DNA from: Methylobacter marinus A45
Lineage (GTDB): Bacteria; Pseudomonadota; Gammaproteobacteria; Methylococcales; Methylomonadaceae
DNA length: 64,000 nucleotides
Assembly (NCBI RefSeq): GCF_000383855.1
Contig: NZ_KB912877.1
Location: 1,398,616-1,462,615, forward strand
Direction: 5' to 3'
Shown here: positions 11,128 to 20,279 of the stretch, in pieces
Layout of the letters: the number at the start of each line of letters is the position of its first letter
How positions within the stretch are numbered: the first letter of the stretch is position 1
The notes under the pieces: model-generated
Database searches by the model: none
Seen by the model: the letters and a program-made list of their open reading frames with translations, nothing else
Told to the model about the DNA's origin: nothing
Translations under genes and position numbers: made by a program

Positions 11128-11432
11128 AAAAAAACCCCCAGCCGGTATCGCTTACCATTATGGGCAAAGACTATAAGATTGCCTGTGATCCTGATGAACG
11201 GGACGAACTGATCGATTCAGCGGAGGAACTGGACCAGAAAATGCGCAAAATCAGAGACTCCGGTCGGGTCAGCAGTCCGGACAGGATCGCCGTTATGGCG
11301 GCGCTTAATCTGGCCCATGAGTTGCGCCTGGTAAAAAATCAGAATGCCATACTGACGCAGAGCCTCAATGAAAGTCTGGCTAATATGGCTCAGAAAATAG
11401 AAAACGTTTTAGAAAATCCTGAAACACGGTAA
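11124..11432 (+). CDS. zapA: Cell division protein ZapA
   Basis: FtsZ-ring-associated protein that crosslinks FtsZ filaments. The 102-residue product has the N-terminal globular part (PVSLTIMGKDYKIACDPDERDELIDSAEEL, here split: SLTIMGKDYKIACDPDE then the helix), the conserved DRIAVMAALNLAHEL segment and a C-terminal coiled coil. The 6S RNA gene follows directly, the conserved gammaproteobacterial arrangement. Its stop codon TAA lies inside the probable -10 box of the 6S promoter. Confidence 0.94.
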   Translation: MKKNPQPVSLTIMGKDYKIACDPDERDELIDSAEELDQKMRKIRDSGRVSSPDRIAVMAALNLAHELRLVKNQNAILTQSLNESLANMAQKIENVLENPETR

Positions 11433-11435
11433 AAT
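11408..11435 (+). promoter_or_regulatory. Probable 6S RNA promoter
   Basis: TTTAGA (11408-11413) and TAAAAT (11430-11435) are separated by 16 nt and lie 6-9 nt ahead of the expected 5' end of the 6S RNA. The -10 box overlaps the zapA stop codon. Assignment is by position and fit to the sigma-70 consensus only. Confidence 0.45.
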
Positions 11436-11440
11436 AAAAC

Positions 11441-11627
11441 TCTGCATCTCCTGCAGCGTTCGAGGATGTACTGGGTGTTTCCTGAACCTATTTTTACCCC
11501 GGGGGCGCATTCCGTTAATGGTGTGCATGCCCGTTTTATACGGGAAGCCTGATTTATCGATCGAGTCCCCACTTGAACCTTCGGTTCAAGGACGAAAGTG
11601 CATTACGGCGCAGGTGGGAGGTGCCCC
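11441..11627 (+). ncRNA. ssrS: 6S RNA
   Basis: Regulatory RNA that mimics an open promoter and binds sigma-70 RNA polymerase in stationary phase. The closing stem is visible: GCATCTCC (11444-11451) pairs with GGAGGTGC (11617-11624) including one G-U pair. The conserved 3' half is clear, with the hairpin CTTGAACCTTCGGTTCAAG followed by GTGCATTACGGCGCAGGTGG. The position right after zapA is the canonical gammaproteobacterial site. Exact ends are estimates. Unlike E. coli, no 5-formyltetrahydrofolate cyclo-ligase gene (fau) follows. Confidence 0.9.
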
Positions 11628-11645
11628 TTCCTTAAAAAAATCCCC

Positions 11646-12104
11646 ATGAACTATTGGCTAATGAAATCCGAACCGGATGCGTTCGGCATCGATGACCTGT
11701 ACAACAAACCGGACCGGACCGAGCACTGGGACGGCGTGCGTAATTATCAGGCCAGAAATATGATGCGTGATGAGATGAAACTCGGCGATCGGGTTTTCTT
11801 CTACCACTCCAATTGTGATGTACCCGGCATCGTCGGCACGATGGAAGTGGTCCGCGAAGGCTATCCGGACTTTACCGCCTTCGATCCCGACGACAAACAT
11901 TTCGACCCTAAAAGCGATCCGAACCAGCCACGCTGGTTTATGGTTGACGTTAGGCATGTCAAAACACTGTCCCGCACTATTACCCTGCAAGAATTAAAAC
12001 AAAAGGAAGAACTGGCCGATCTCGCACTGGTAAGACGCGGCAATCGCTTATCGATTATGCCGGTTTCCAAACAGCAATGGGACTTTATCCTGTCGCTGGA
12101 ATGA
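11646..12104 (+). CDS. EVE-domain protein
   Basis: A 152-residue single-domain protein of the EVE/PUA-like fold, which binds modified bases in nucleic acids. Recognisable family blocks are the N-terminal MNYWLMKSEPD, WDGVRNYQARN, the LGDRVFFYHSN strand, GTMEVVREGYPD and a C-terminal MPVSKQQWDFI. The start at 11646 is set by homology, because the upstream in-frame codons run into the 3' end of the 6S RNA. There is no clear ribosome site, and it may be read through from the 6S promoter. It usually lies two genes past zapA with fau between; that gene is absent here. Confidence 0.9.
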   Translation: MNYWLMKSEPDAFGIDDLYNKPDRTEHWDGVRNYQARNMMRDEMKLGDRVFFYHSNCDVPGIVGTMEVVREGYPDFTAFDPDDKHFDPKSDPNQPRWFMVDVRHVKTLSRTITLQELKQKEELADLALVRRGNRLSIMPVSKQQWDFILSLE

Positions 12105-12148
12105 TTAACGCGATTGTCAAAGGACGGCGAGTTAGCCGCCGCTTCCTT

Positions 12149-13711
12149 CTAGACCTCGATAACGCGATCAGTAGAGCGCTTATTTTTTATTTCGCTGCCG
12201 CCTGAAAACAGGCAATAAGCCGGATTTTCGGTTTCCTCCTGGTAGGCAAAACCCTGCGTCTCCAGACATTGCTGAAACGCTTTGCGCTCCTCCTTGGGCA
12301 TCTGCACGCCCATCAGCACTTTACCGAATGCCGCCCCATGATTGCGGTAATGAAACAGGCTGATATTCCAGCGCCCGCCCAATGCCGTCAGAAAGTTTAA
12401 TAACGCGCCGGGCCTTTCCGGAAACTGCAAGCTGTAAATAACTTCATTCAATTCTCGCGGCGCATGGCCTCCCACCATATAACGCACATGCTCCTTAGCC
12501 AGGTCATTAGTGGTCATGTCGGTGACCGGAAAGCCCTGCTCCCGCAGCGCCATGATTAAATCGGCCCGATCCGACTCCAGACCGCTACTGGAAATACCGA
12601 CAAAAACCTGAGCCAGCTGGGGATCAAAATAACGGTAATTGAATTCGGTAATGCTGCGCCCGCCGAGCATGCTGCAGAAGCGCAAAAAACTGCCAGGTGT
12701 TTCAGGGATGCTGACAGCCAGCAGGATTTCACGGTGCTCGCCGACCTGGGCGCGCTCCGCCACATAGCGCAGCCGGTCGAAATTCATATTGGCGCCGCTG
12801 TCGATGGCGACCAGCGTTTTACCTGTTATCTGCTCGCGTTCGACATATTTCTTCACGCCGGCAATGCCTAATGCACCGGCCGGCTCGGCAACCGAGCGCG
12901 TATCATCGAAAATATCCTTGATCGCCGCGCAGATTTCATCGGTATTGACGGTAATGACTTCATCGACATAATTCAGCGCCAGACGGAAAGGCTCCTCCCC
13001 GATCTGCTTGACCGCGACGCCATCGGCAAACAATCCCACCTGTTTAATGGCGACCCGGCGCTTTGCTTTCAAGGCCCGATTCAGGCAGTCGGAATCGTCG
13101 GGCTCAACACCAATGATCTTGATCTCGGGGCGAACGAATTTGACATAGGCCGCGACACCGGCAATCAAACCGCCGCCACCGACCGGCACAAAGATCGCAT
13201 CCAGATCGTCGGTCTGCTGCCGGAGAATTTCCATGGCCACTGTGCCCTGTCCGGCGATGACATCGGGATCGTCATAGGGATGGATAAAAACCATGTCCTT
13301 TTGCTCGGCCAGTTCCCTGGCATGTGTATAAGCCTCATCATAGGAATCGCCGAACAGCACCGTCTTGGCGCCCCAGGCCTTTACCGATTGCACTTTAATT
13401 TCGGGCGTGGTTTTCGGCATTACGATCAAGGCCTTGACACCCAGTCTTTTTGCCGACAAGGCAACGCCTTGGGCATGGTTGCCGGCAGAGGCGGCAATTA
13501 CGCCGTGCGTTCTTTCCTGCTCATTTAGCATGGACATTTTGTTATAGGCGCCACGCAGCTTAAACGAAAACACCGGCTGCATGTCTTCGCGTTTCAAATA
13601 GACGTTATTGCTCAGGCGCTCCGATAATGAGGAGGCAAAATCCAAAGGCGTTTCTATGGCGACATCATAAACTTTGGCGCGTAATATTTTTTCTATGTAT
13701 TTTGTTGACAT
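12149..13711 (-). CDS. ilvA: Threonine ammonia-lyase, biosynthetic
   Basis: Pyridoxal-phosphate threonine deaminase, first step of isoleucine synthesis (threonine to 2-oxobutanoate + NH3). The catalytic domain carries the Schiff-base Lys at about residue 51 (FSFKLRGAYNKM), the cofactor phosphate loop (PVGGGGLIAGVAAY) and SAGNHAQGVALSA. Two ACT-like regulatory repeats fill about residues 330-500, which gives the long, isoleucine-inhibited form (520 aa) rather than the short catabolic one. It lies 88 nt downstream of gspD on the same strand and ends convergently with the EVE gene, with a weak CGGCG/CGCCG stem between. Confidence 0.94.
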   Translation of the reverse strand: MSTKYIEKILRAKVYDVAIETPLDFASSLSERLSNNVYLKREDMQPVFSFKLRGAYNKMSMLNEQERTHGVIAASAGNHAQGVALSAKRLGVKALIVMPKTTPEIKVQSVKAWGAKTVLFGDSYDEAYTHARELAEQKDMVFIHPYDDPDVIAGQGTVAMEILRQQTDDLDAIFVPVGGGGLIAGVAAYVKFVRPEIKIIGVEPDDSDCLNRALKAKRRVAIKQVGLFADGVAVKQIGEEPFRLALNYVDEVITVNTDEICAAIKDIFDDTRSVAEPAGALGIAGVKKYVEREQITGKTLVAIDSGANMNFDRLRYVAERAQVGEHREILLAVSIPETPGSFLRFCSMLGGRSITEFNYRYFDPQLAQVFVGISSSGLESDRADLIMALREQGFPVTDMTTNDLAKEHVRYMVGGHAPRELNEVIYSLQFPERPGALLNFLTALGGRWNISLFHYRNHGAAFGKVLMGVQMPKEERKAFQQCLETQGFAYQEETENPAYCLFSGGSEIKNKRSTDRVIEV

Positions 13712-13799
13712 GTTTACCCATTAGCTGAGGTATTTTTGCTGTTTCGCCTATTATCACACATTATTCGGTTTAAGCCGCGTTGCCATGGACGGCGGGCCG

Positions 13800-15941
13800 C
13801 TACTCTACCTCTGAGGCATCTACCGTACTATCCATGTAAATACCGGTTAATTTGCGTCTGAATTCATCAGTGATCAACCGGCCATCCTGCTTGCTTTTGA
13901 CGACGCGCGGCGTAATCAGCACGACCAGCTCTGTCTTAAGTTTATTTTTCGTGGTGCTGCCGAATAAAGGCCCTATTAAGGGCAACTCATGTAAAAAAGG
14001 AACACCTGTTTTATTATAGGTATCGTTTTCGTCGATCAAGCCGCCCAGCACAACCGTCTCTCCGCTGTGCACAGCCACATTACTGGTGATTTCCTTGGTT
14101 TGTATCGTAGGCGAATCGATACTACTGTCTTGAGTTTGTCTTGGCGTTTCAACACTTTGCTCGATATCCATAATCACAAGGCCGCTGGCATTGACCCTGG
14201 GCTTGACCTTCAATTTAACGCCTGTTTTGCGCTGTTGAATGGAACTGGTTTGCAGAAGTGTATCGACATCGACGGCAGTACCTGACGTGGGAATAGCGGA
14301 TGACTGAGACGTTCTTAACGGAATTTCATCGCCGACCTGTATCGAGGCTTCCTGATTATTCAGAACCATCAATGACGGCGACGAAATCACATTGAGATTG
14401 TCCTTTTGGGCTTCCGCACTTAATACGGCCCTGATATCACCTGAATTACTGAGAAACGAATAGCCAAATCCGCCTGTGACCGCTCCTAAGGCAATATTCG
14501 ATGCGCTTAGAGTTTGTCCGCCTCCGCTAATATTGTTCTCGCCGCCATTGTTATGGCTAAAAAACCATTGAATGCCGTATTTTAAGTCATCGGTCAGGGA
14601 AACCGAGACGATCGTTGCATCGATCAACACCTGCAGCGGCATGACATCGAGCTGATTGATAACGGTGCGGATCGCTTCATATTCCTGCGGCGTTGCCACG
14701 ATGACGACCGAATTATTGATTTCATCGGCAATAATTCTGACATCACGACCCACATTGGCGACATTGCCGCCCTCCGAAGATCTGTTATTAGCAGTCGGCC
14801 TGGCCGTTTCCTGCCTATTACTGATTTCAGCGGCCTGCCGCCCCGGCGCAACCTTTGCGGGTTTATCTCTTCTTGTTGCGGTGCCGGTAAAAATTTCACT
14901 CAGCGTCGCCGCCAATTCCACGGCATCGACATGCTGGGCCCGGTAAACATTGACGCCGCCGCCGGTGGCCGTATTCGACCGGTCCAACCGGATTACCCAG
15001 CTTTCAATATCTCTCAGGTAGGTAGCCTGATGCGTAATGGCCAGGATAGCATTCAGCCGTTCGATCTCCAGAAACCGGAAAAAGCTATTCTCTTCCTTGC
15101 CGTTCTTATTAAACACGGCTTCCAGTTCTTCGATCACTTGTGCCGGCTCGGCATGCACTAATGGAAAAATACCGAATGAACGGCCTTTCAGAAGATCGAT
15201 ATCGAAAGTCGCGACCATATCCATGATGCGCGCCAGTTCGTCGGCCGTACCGGAAACGACCAACAGATTGCGCATGCCATCGACTTGCAGGATGGTTTTC
15301 TCCTGTACCAGCGGTTTCATCACCTCGGCGAGGTCTTGAACGGCGACATTTCTGATCGGTATAACTTTCACCTGATAACCGGCAGCGCCTGTTCTTGAAA
15401 AGTCGGTGCTGTATAATGCATCCGCCGCGGGCTCGATATGATATACCCGGCCATCCTTGACCAGCGCCGCATTGTTCATGCGCAATAGCATTTCCAGGGT
15501 CGGCAGTAATTCTTCTTTCGTCAAGGCTTGGGTGGTCTGCAGCGTCACCTTGCCGGCCACCTTGGGGCTCAGCACATAATTTTGCCCGAGTATGTCACTC
15601 AGGATCACTTTTGCGACTTCACCTAAGTCGGCCTCATCAAAATTCAGGCTGTACGCACCTTCGCCTCGCGCCTTGCCTCTGCTTGGCCGCGTTGCCGCGC
15701 CCGCTACAAACCGGTCTGTTCCGGGATAGAGTTCCGCCTCTGGCCGCTCTTTTTCTGCCGCATGCGGCTTGTTTTGCAATTCTTTAAAGACGACATCGGA
15801 CTGCTCGTCCGGTTGCTCTGGAGGTACTGTTGGCAGAGCTCGTTTAGTGGCTAACTGCGGACCTAAAAGCTCGCAACTTGACAGCGTTAACCCTAAAATG
15901 ACAGCACAGGAAGCTGTTGTTATTTTTCTTAGGTTATTCAT
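13800..15941 (-). CDS. gspD: Type II secretion secretin GspD
   Basis: Outer membrane secretin that forms the exit pore of the type II secretion system. Starting at 15941 the product is 713 aa with a lipoprotein signal ending LTLSSC (Cys23). N0-N3 ring domains follow (repeats such as VKVIPIRNVAVQDLAEVMKP and VYRAQHVDAVELAATLSEIF), then the secretin core with VLNNQEASIQVGDEIPLRT and the C-terminal TVVLGGLIDENDT and LVVLITPRVV. The lipid-anchored form suggests it may reach the outer membrane without a separate pilotin. The start is preceded by AGGA and overlaps the preceding gene by 8 nt. Last gsp gene of the operon. Confidence 0.94.
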   Translation of the reverse strand: MNNLRKITTASCAVILGLTLSSCELLGPQLATKRALPTVPPEQPDEQSDVVFKELQNKPHAAEKERPEAELYPGTDRFVAGAATRPSRGKARGEGAYSLNFDEADLGEVAKVILSDILGQNYVLSPKVAGKVTLQTTQALTKEELLPTLEMLLRMNNAALVKDGRVYHIEPAADALYSTDFSRTGAAGYQVKVIPIRNVAVQDLAEVMKPLVQEKTILQVDGMRNLLVVSGTADELARIMDMVATFDIDLLKGRSFGIFPLVHAEPAQVIEELEAVFNKNGKEENSFFRFLEIERLNAILAITHQATYLRDIESWVIRLDRSNTATGGGVNVYRAQHVDAVELAATLSEIFTGTATRRDKPAKVAPGRQAAEISNRQETARPTANNRSSEGGNVANVGRDVRIIADEINNSVVIVATPQEYEAIRTVINQLDVMPLQVLIDATIVSVSLTDDLKYGIQWFFSHNNGGENNISGGGQTLSASNIALGAVTGGFGYSFLSNSGDIRAVLSAEAQKDNLNVISSPSLMVLNNQEASIQVGDEIPLRTSQSSAIPTSGTAVDVDTLLQTSSIQQRKTGVKLKVKPRVNASGLVIMDIEQSVETPRQTQDSSIDSPTIQTKEITSNVAVHSGETVVLGGLIDENDTYNKTGVPFLHELPLIGPLFGSTTKNKLKTELVVLITPRVVKSKQDGRLITDEFRRKLTGIYMDSTVDASEVE

Positions 15942-16521
15942 TATCGCTATTTCCTGACGTATCTGCCTTGGCTTTGGAAGTGGATGCATTGGGCACGCGT
16001 TTTTGCTTGGGTAATTCTTTCAATTTCGGCTTTCTTAACATAAGTTCTTTCTGATGACTTCCCTGCTTGATTAGCGCTCTGTCTTTGTGAATCTCGGCCA
16101 GCGTCCAGCCGTCGATATCATCGCCTTCAGCTATTTTAAAATAATTTTTCTCCGTAGCTGATATTTTAGCTCTGCTGAATAAAGCAAATAATTGCTTCCC
16201 TTTCGTGTAAACCCCGTTCAATTGCCAGTCAAATGTCTCGCTCCCCCCGGCCGCGGTATCTTCCGTGATATCGACGGTCTCCATTGGCTTGCGGCCTTTT
16301 ATGAATAATGGCCGGGTGACCAGGTCGACATACTTTTCTTCCGGCTGTTTTGTCAGCTCCAGGCTTGGCAATTCATCTACTTTATAGGGTTGGATTTCAA
16401 CGGCGGTGATCGCTTTCTGCAATTGTTTTCTTGCGTGCTTCGCATATAACCACTCGGCGGTAATAATCAACAATAAAACGATGCAAACCGAGGCCAATAA
16501 TTTGATTAATTTAACATTCAT
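15934..16521 (-). CDS. GspC/GspN-like inner membrane protein
   Basis: A 195-residue bitopic protein with a short cytoplasmic N-terminus, one membrane helix (LLASVCIVLLLIITAEWLYA), and a periplasmic segment holding a homology-region-like beta domain (LVTRPLFIKGRKP and DWQLNGVYTKGKQLFALF). It occupies the slot of GspC/GspN between gspM and gspD, and the domain resembles the HR domain that GspC uses to contact the secretin. It has no PDZ domain and a Lys-rich tail (KLKELPKQKRVPNASTSKAK), so it is a short GspC substitute rather than a classical one. Overlaps gspM by ATGA and gspD by 8 nt. Confidence 0.75.
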   Translation of the reverse strand: MNVKLIKLLASVCIVLLLIITAEWLYAKHARKQLQKAITAVEIQPYKVDELPSLELTKQPEEKYVDLVTRPLFIKGRKPMETVDITEDTAAGGSETFDWQLNGVYTKGKQLFALFSRAKISATEKNYFKIAEGDDIDGWTLAEIHKDRALIKQGSHQKELMLRKPKLKELPKQKRVPNASTSKAKADTSGNSDNE

Positions 16522-17099
16522 CCTGGTGGTATTCTCATGAAACTAACGGCCTGAAAATTCACATTCAGATCATTACTCGGTTCAATCTGGCGGGTTTTTC
16601 TGTTTCTTATACCGCGCATCGGCCTTATATCGATCTGATCAACAATGATCAGCGGCACTGATGTTTCCATTTTGTACAATACCGCGCGCAACACTTCAAT
16701 ATTGCCGGTCATCCGGACTTTGACCATGATGCGGCTGAAGCCGTCTTTATTGCTGACCGGAAGCGCCTGCGTACTGGTCAACTGCCCGCCTGCATCGACA
16801 ATCGCTTTTTTAATAAACTCCTGCACATCCGCGGACGCCAGGGCGCCGGTCCCCTGGGTATTGAAATAGCCTTGAGACAGATGCTGGGCTTTTATTTTAT
16901 CCATGCCCTCGGTGACGGCAGCCTTCCTGGCCAGAATCCGCTCATATTTCTGGAGCTTGAAAACCAGTGTTTCTTTCGTGTCATGCAGCTCCATGCCCTT
17001 GCTGACAATAGGCGCAATAACGACCATGCTGAAAATCACTATAACAGCCACCAGCAGGCCTATCGCGATCCAGCGCTGCATTTTGTTATAGACCGGCAC
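16518..17099 (-). CDS. gspM: Type II secretion protein GspM
   Basis: Inner membrane assembly-platform protein. The 193-residue product has one N-terminal membrane helix (WIAIGLLVAVIVIFSMVVIA), a coiled-coil stretch, then a ferredoxin-like periplasmic domain (about 85-180) with two related beta-alpha-beta units, as in the GspMb subfamily. The GTG start at 17099 is favoured because AGGAGG lies five bases before it inside the gspL end; an ATG at 17081 is the alternative. GspM partners GspL, the preceding gene. Confidence 0.85.
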   Translation of the reverse strand: MPVYNKMQRWIAIGLLVAVIVIFSMVVIAPIVSKGMELHDTKETLVFKLQKYERILARKAAVTEGMDKIKAQHLSQGYFNTQGTGALASADVQEFIKKAIVDAGGQLTSTQALPVSNKDGFSRIMVKVRMTGNIEVLRAVLYKMETSVPLIIVDQIDIRPMRGIRNRKTRQIEPSNDLNVNFQAVSFMRIPPG

Positions 17100-18198
17100 T
17101 GATGCCTCCTGCCTTATTCACATCGACGGTAATCTGGAATCGCTCAAGCCCGCTGATTCGATCTTGCGTAACCGGCGATACGAACCGGACATTGTCAAAT
17201 AATGGGGATGCTTCCAGAACGGCAATCAAGGCGGATGCGGACGGCGACTCCCCCTGTATCTGCAGGTGGCCGTCCGAATACTGGGCATACGTCAGCCAGG
17301 TATCATCCTTGATTAAGGAACTTAATGCATTCAGCATGATGACAACCGATGGCGCTGAGCTTTTCACATCGACCAGCCGGCGCGACTCTTCCACCAGCGC
17401 ATCGATTTCCGACTGCAGGGCATCAATTTTCCGCGCCTCTTTTTCTATGCCGTCGAGTTGCTCGTTCAAGGCATCGACCGCTTGATACTCGAACCAGACC
17501 GGCAAGGCGATTACGGCCAGCAGCAACGCGAACACCGAAACTATCAGCGCCGAATGAAACAAGGCGGCGTTTTTATCGATTTTTTCCCTGAACCGGTCCG
17601 GCAGCAGATTGTAATAATCATAGTTTTGCTCGAGATCGTTGGGCGCATCCTCGTAATCGGCGAATTTCGGCGACAGACCCAGCGCTTTTATATCCGTATA
17701 GAGCGCCTCAAGCACTTCCCGGGGAGTCAGCACCAGCATGACATTCATTTGCCCGGGCTCATGAGGGTCCGTCAGCGGCTTGACGGCGAAATAAACCTGT
17801 TCAGGCTTGAATGGGGTATATCGGTCCAACTCATACGAGACGACCTGAGCCAGATTCTCTCTTGCGGCCAGCGGCAGAACCAGCGTTTTTTGGATGGCCT
17901 GCTCCCGGGTCAATCTGAGGACGACATCCGTCTTGGCAAACCGTTCATCCTTGGCCAACAGTGCCTTAACATCGGCTATGTCTGATTCATTCCGTTCCAG
18001 CGTTGCTATTGGCTCCACCTTTCCGTTGAGGATATAAGTCATTTCCAGATGGTTGTTATCTGGCCGGATCAGAATAACGCCCTGCTTTTCGTGAACGAGC
18101 CGCTTGATTTTTTCCGGCACCAGGAAGTCGAGCTCCCGCGCCCACCAGCGGAAAAACTTCTTGAAATCCAGATCAATTGTCGAATTGAGATTCAGCAT
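17086..18198 (-). CDS. gspL: Type II secretion protein GspL (PilN-type)
   Basis: Inner membrane platform protein linking the GspE ATPase to GspM. The 370-residue product has a cytoplasmic half with an actin-like fold of the PilM/GspL kind (VVLRLTREQAIQKTLVLP, SYELDRYTPFKPEQVYF), one membrane helix (ALIVSVFALLLAVIALPVWF, near residue 240) and a periplasmic coiled coil plus PilN-like domain. The order and overlaps with gspK and gspM support the assignment. No strong ribosome site precedes the ATG, and the 26-nt overlap with gspK suggests translational coupling. Confidence 0.87.
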   Translation of the reverse strand: MLNLNSTIDLDFKKFFRWWARELDFLVPEKIKRLVHEKQGVILIRPDNNHLEMTYILNGKVEPIATLERNESDIADVKALLAKDERFAKTDVVLRLTREQAIQKTLVLPLAARENLAQVVSYELDRYTPFKPEQVYFAVKPLTDPHEPGQMNVMLVLTPREVLEALYTDIKALGLSPKFADYEDAPNDLEQNYDYYNLLPDRFREKIDKNAALFHSALIVSVFALLLAVIALPVWFEYQAVDALNEQLDGIEKEARKIDALQSEIDALVEESRRLVDVKSSAPSVVIMLNALSSLIKDDTWLTYAQYSDGHLQIQGESPSASALIAVLEASPLFDNVRFVSPVTQDRISGLERFQITVDVNKAGGISAGL

Positions 18199-19168
18199 AT
18201 TCTGTTACTAATAATTCGCTCATTTCATCATTAAATAATGAGATATTGCTTGCATAATTGCGCTGCCATTTCAAAATCTGAAAAGGTGAGGACTGTTGGC
18301 CAGGGAATTGCTGGCCGGCATCCGCTTTTTTTATTATTGCATTTATCATAGCGGTTGAGCCGTCGTCCAGCAGCGCTTCGGAGATTATGGTCACCGCGCC
18401 GCTTTCTCCGGCAGGAGCCGCGGGGCGATTTGTCTCATTAAGAGGCGACTCCGGCGTTAAGGCGCTGATTGCTCGCTCCCGCCTCGCTTGCAGATACTCT
18501 TCCTTCACCGCCTCGTCCATGTCCGGCATCACCTGCAATACTTCTAAAGACGCCAGTTGCAGATTGACCGTCGACTGCCCCGAATAAACGGTGATTAAAT
18601 CCTGCAGCCAGTTATAAATGCGCTCATTCATGCCCAGCACCAGTTGCAACTCCTCGATGGACTGAAATGCCTTGTTTCGAGGCCGATAACTTAATCCGGC
18701 ATTCTGATACTCGGCTTTCTCCGCCCCATCCATGCGCACCAGATCATCCTCATCGCGCCAGTCAAGTATGGCATTGACGAGCCCGGTCCGCAGCCCTTCA
18801 TCAACGGGCGCCTGACTGATCAGCGCCTGCAGCAATGCTTCATCGGCCTTGTTAAGGTCGATTTTCCCGGTCTCGGACAGAAGCCGGACGCGTACCCTGG
18901 CATTGGCATAATCTATTTGGTAAATGCTGCCGTCCGCCGGCCAGCGCCTGGTCTCATCGGGAACCAGCATCATCATTTCCGCCAGGGCAATCCCGGACTC
19001 CGCCACGGCCATGGCCTGCGCATTGCTTTTTATACCGTCAATAACGGAGGCTTCCCGGCGCATGGTCAGCGCAAAGCTGCCGGCCATGATAGTCAATAGG
19101 CTCAATATCCACAACACAAGCACCAGAGCAAAACCTTTTTGTCTTGTCTGAGTCCTGCCCCGTATCAT
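18173..19168 (-). CDS. gspK: Type II minor pseudopilin GspK
   Basis: Large minor pseudopilin that caps the pseudopilus tip with GspI and GspJ. The prepilin peptidase site is QKG|FALVLVLWILS, with the hydrophobic N-helix following and the usual +5 Glu replaced by a Leu/Val run, as is diagnostic for GspK. The 331-residue length and the helix-hairpin-helix-like inserted domain (IDLNKADEALLQALI, FQSIEELQLVLGM) are typical. Start and gspJ stop overlap by 4 nt. Confidence 0.92.
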   Translation of the reverse strand: MIRGRTQTRQKGFALVLVLWILSLLTIMAGSFALTMRREASVIDGIKSNAQAMAVAESGIALAEMMMLVPDETRRWPADGSIYQIDYANARVRVRLLSETGKIDLNKADEALLQALISQAPVDEGLRTGLVNAILDWRDEDDLVRMDGAEKAEYQNAGLSYRPRNKAFQSIEELQLVLGMNERIYNWLQDLITVYSGQSTVNLQLASLEVLQVMPDMDEAVKEEYLQARRERAISALTPESPLNETNRPAAPAGESGAVTIISEALLDDGSTAMINAIIKKADAGQQFPGQQSSPFQILKWQRNYASNISLFNDEMSELLVTEYAESQFDN

Positions 19169-19884
19169 TCCGTCGTCTCCAAGTCCTGCCCGGTCTCTGT
19201 CGTAATGATGCCCGCATCTCCGGCCGCTTTAAGCTCGATGACCATGTCCGGCCAGAAATTTTCCTCTTCTCGCTCGATCTGAACTTTTATCAGGCGCGGC
19301 AGGATATCCCGGTTAAGCCATTCGTCCTGCCACCGACCTTCGCCGGTTTCCTGGTCCGGACCAAAATAAGACAAGGCGAAATGGCTTACATGATCTATCA
19401 GGACGGCCTCCTCTTCATTCCACGCCTCGCCTTCGGTAATGGGGAAAAATGGCGTCAACGTCACATTTATTTCCGCCCCGTCGACACGGCCGGCCCTCGG
19501 CTCCTCATCCCGGAGTCCGAGCGAAAACAGCTGCATGCCGGCACGACCGGCACTGGCGGGAAACGCGGAAACAAATTGCAGGGACTGCGCATCACCCTGA
19601 AAGGATAGCTTACTCTCTTCTTCCGTAAAGTCATTCAGCAACGGCTTGGCCGCCGATAAATGCTGTTGAAAAAAATTATAGACGACGGCCGTTTCATTGA
19701 CTTCGGCGATTTTCTTTTCGCCCCGCTCCCAGCTTTGGGCGCAGATTTTCAGGCTGCCAAACAGCAGCACAACCATGATGCTTAACAAAGTCATCGCGAT
19801 GAGCACTTCGATCAGGGTAAAGCCGCGCGCCAAGTCACGAGGCGAATGGCGATAACAACCGATATGTTGCAAACAGCCCCTCAT
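19165..19884 (-). CDS. gspJ: Type II minor pseudopilin GspJ
   Basis: Tip pseudopilin. After a leader of 21 residues the cleavage motif is ARG|FTLIEVLIAMTLLSIM with Glu at +5. A beta-rich domain follows (FQGDAQSLQFVSAFPAS, LSYFGPDQETGEGRW) over 239 residues. It overlaps gspI by 4 nt and gspK by 4 nt. The longish leader could mean that the start is downstream, but no better codon precedes the cleavage site. Confidence 0.9.
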   Translation of the reverse strand: MRGCLQHIGCYRHSPRDLARGFTLIEVLIAMTLLSIMVVLLFGSLKICAQSWERGEKKIAEVNETAVVYNFFQQHLSAAKPLLNDFTEEESKLSFQGDAQSLQFVSAFPASAGRAGMQLFSLGLRDEEPRAGRVDGAEINVTLTPFFPITEGEAWNEEEAVLIDHVSHFALSYFGPDQETGEGRWQDEWLNRDILPRLIKVQIEREEENFWPDMVIELKAAGDAGIITTETGQDLETTE

Positions 19885-20279
19885 AGCGCTTTATTGACGA
19901 GTCTTAAGGTGGTTAATTCGACCTGCCGGTCGTTCGCGCGGTCATCGCCCCAAGTTACCATGACCTTAACCTGGAAAAGCGCCGTCGTTGACAATGCCGG
20001 ATCGAAATCTTCCATCATCGACGTGTACGGGCTGACCGAAACCAGCCAATAAAACCTATCATTTTCCACGCCCGACATCTCGCCCTGCTGCAACGGTGTT
20101 TCCACGCCTGTTTGAACCAGAAGCGACTCGGCAATCTGCACGGCGGTCGTGTATTCTTCGGCCACGGACGCCGTATTGACGCCGCCGGAAAATATCTTCA
20201 GCAGAATGCCCAGCGACAGCGCCATTATCGAAAACGCAATCAGTATTTCCAGTAGCGAAAATCCCTGCTGTTTATTCAT
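19881..20279 (-). CDS. gspI: Type II minor pseudopilin GspI
   Basis: Small tip pseudopilin. It has a very short leader then QQG|FSLLEILIAFSIMALSLGILL with Glu at +5, and a 132-residue length in the usual GspI range. The ATG at 20279 fits the six-residue leader; a GTG four codons earlier (20291) is the alternative. The gene begins inside the end of gspH and ends overlapping gspJ, so it is coupled to both. Confidence 0.9.
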   Translation of the reverse strand: MNKQQGFSLLEILIAFSIMALSLGILLKIFSGGVNTASVAEEYTTAVQIAESLLVQTGVETPLQQGEMSGVENDRFYWLVSVSPYTSMMEDFDPALSTTALFQVKVMVTWGDDRANDRQVELTTLRLVNKAL

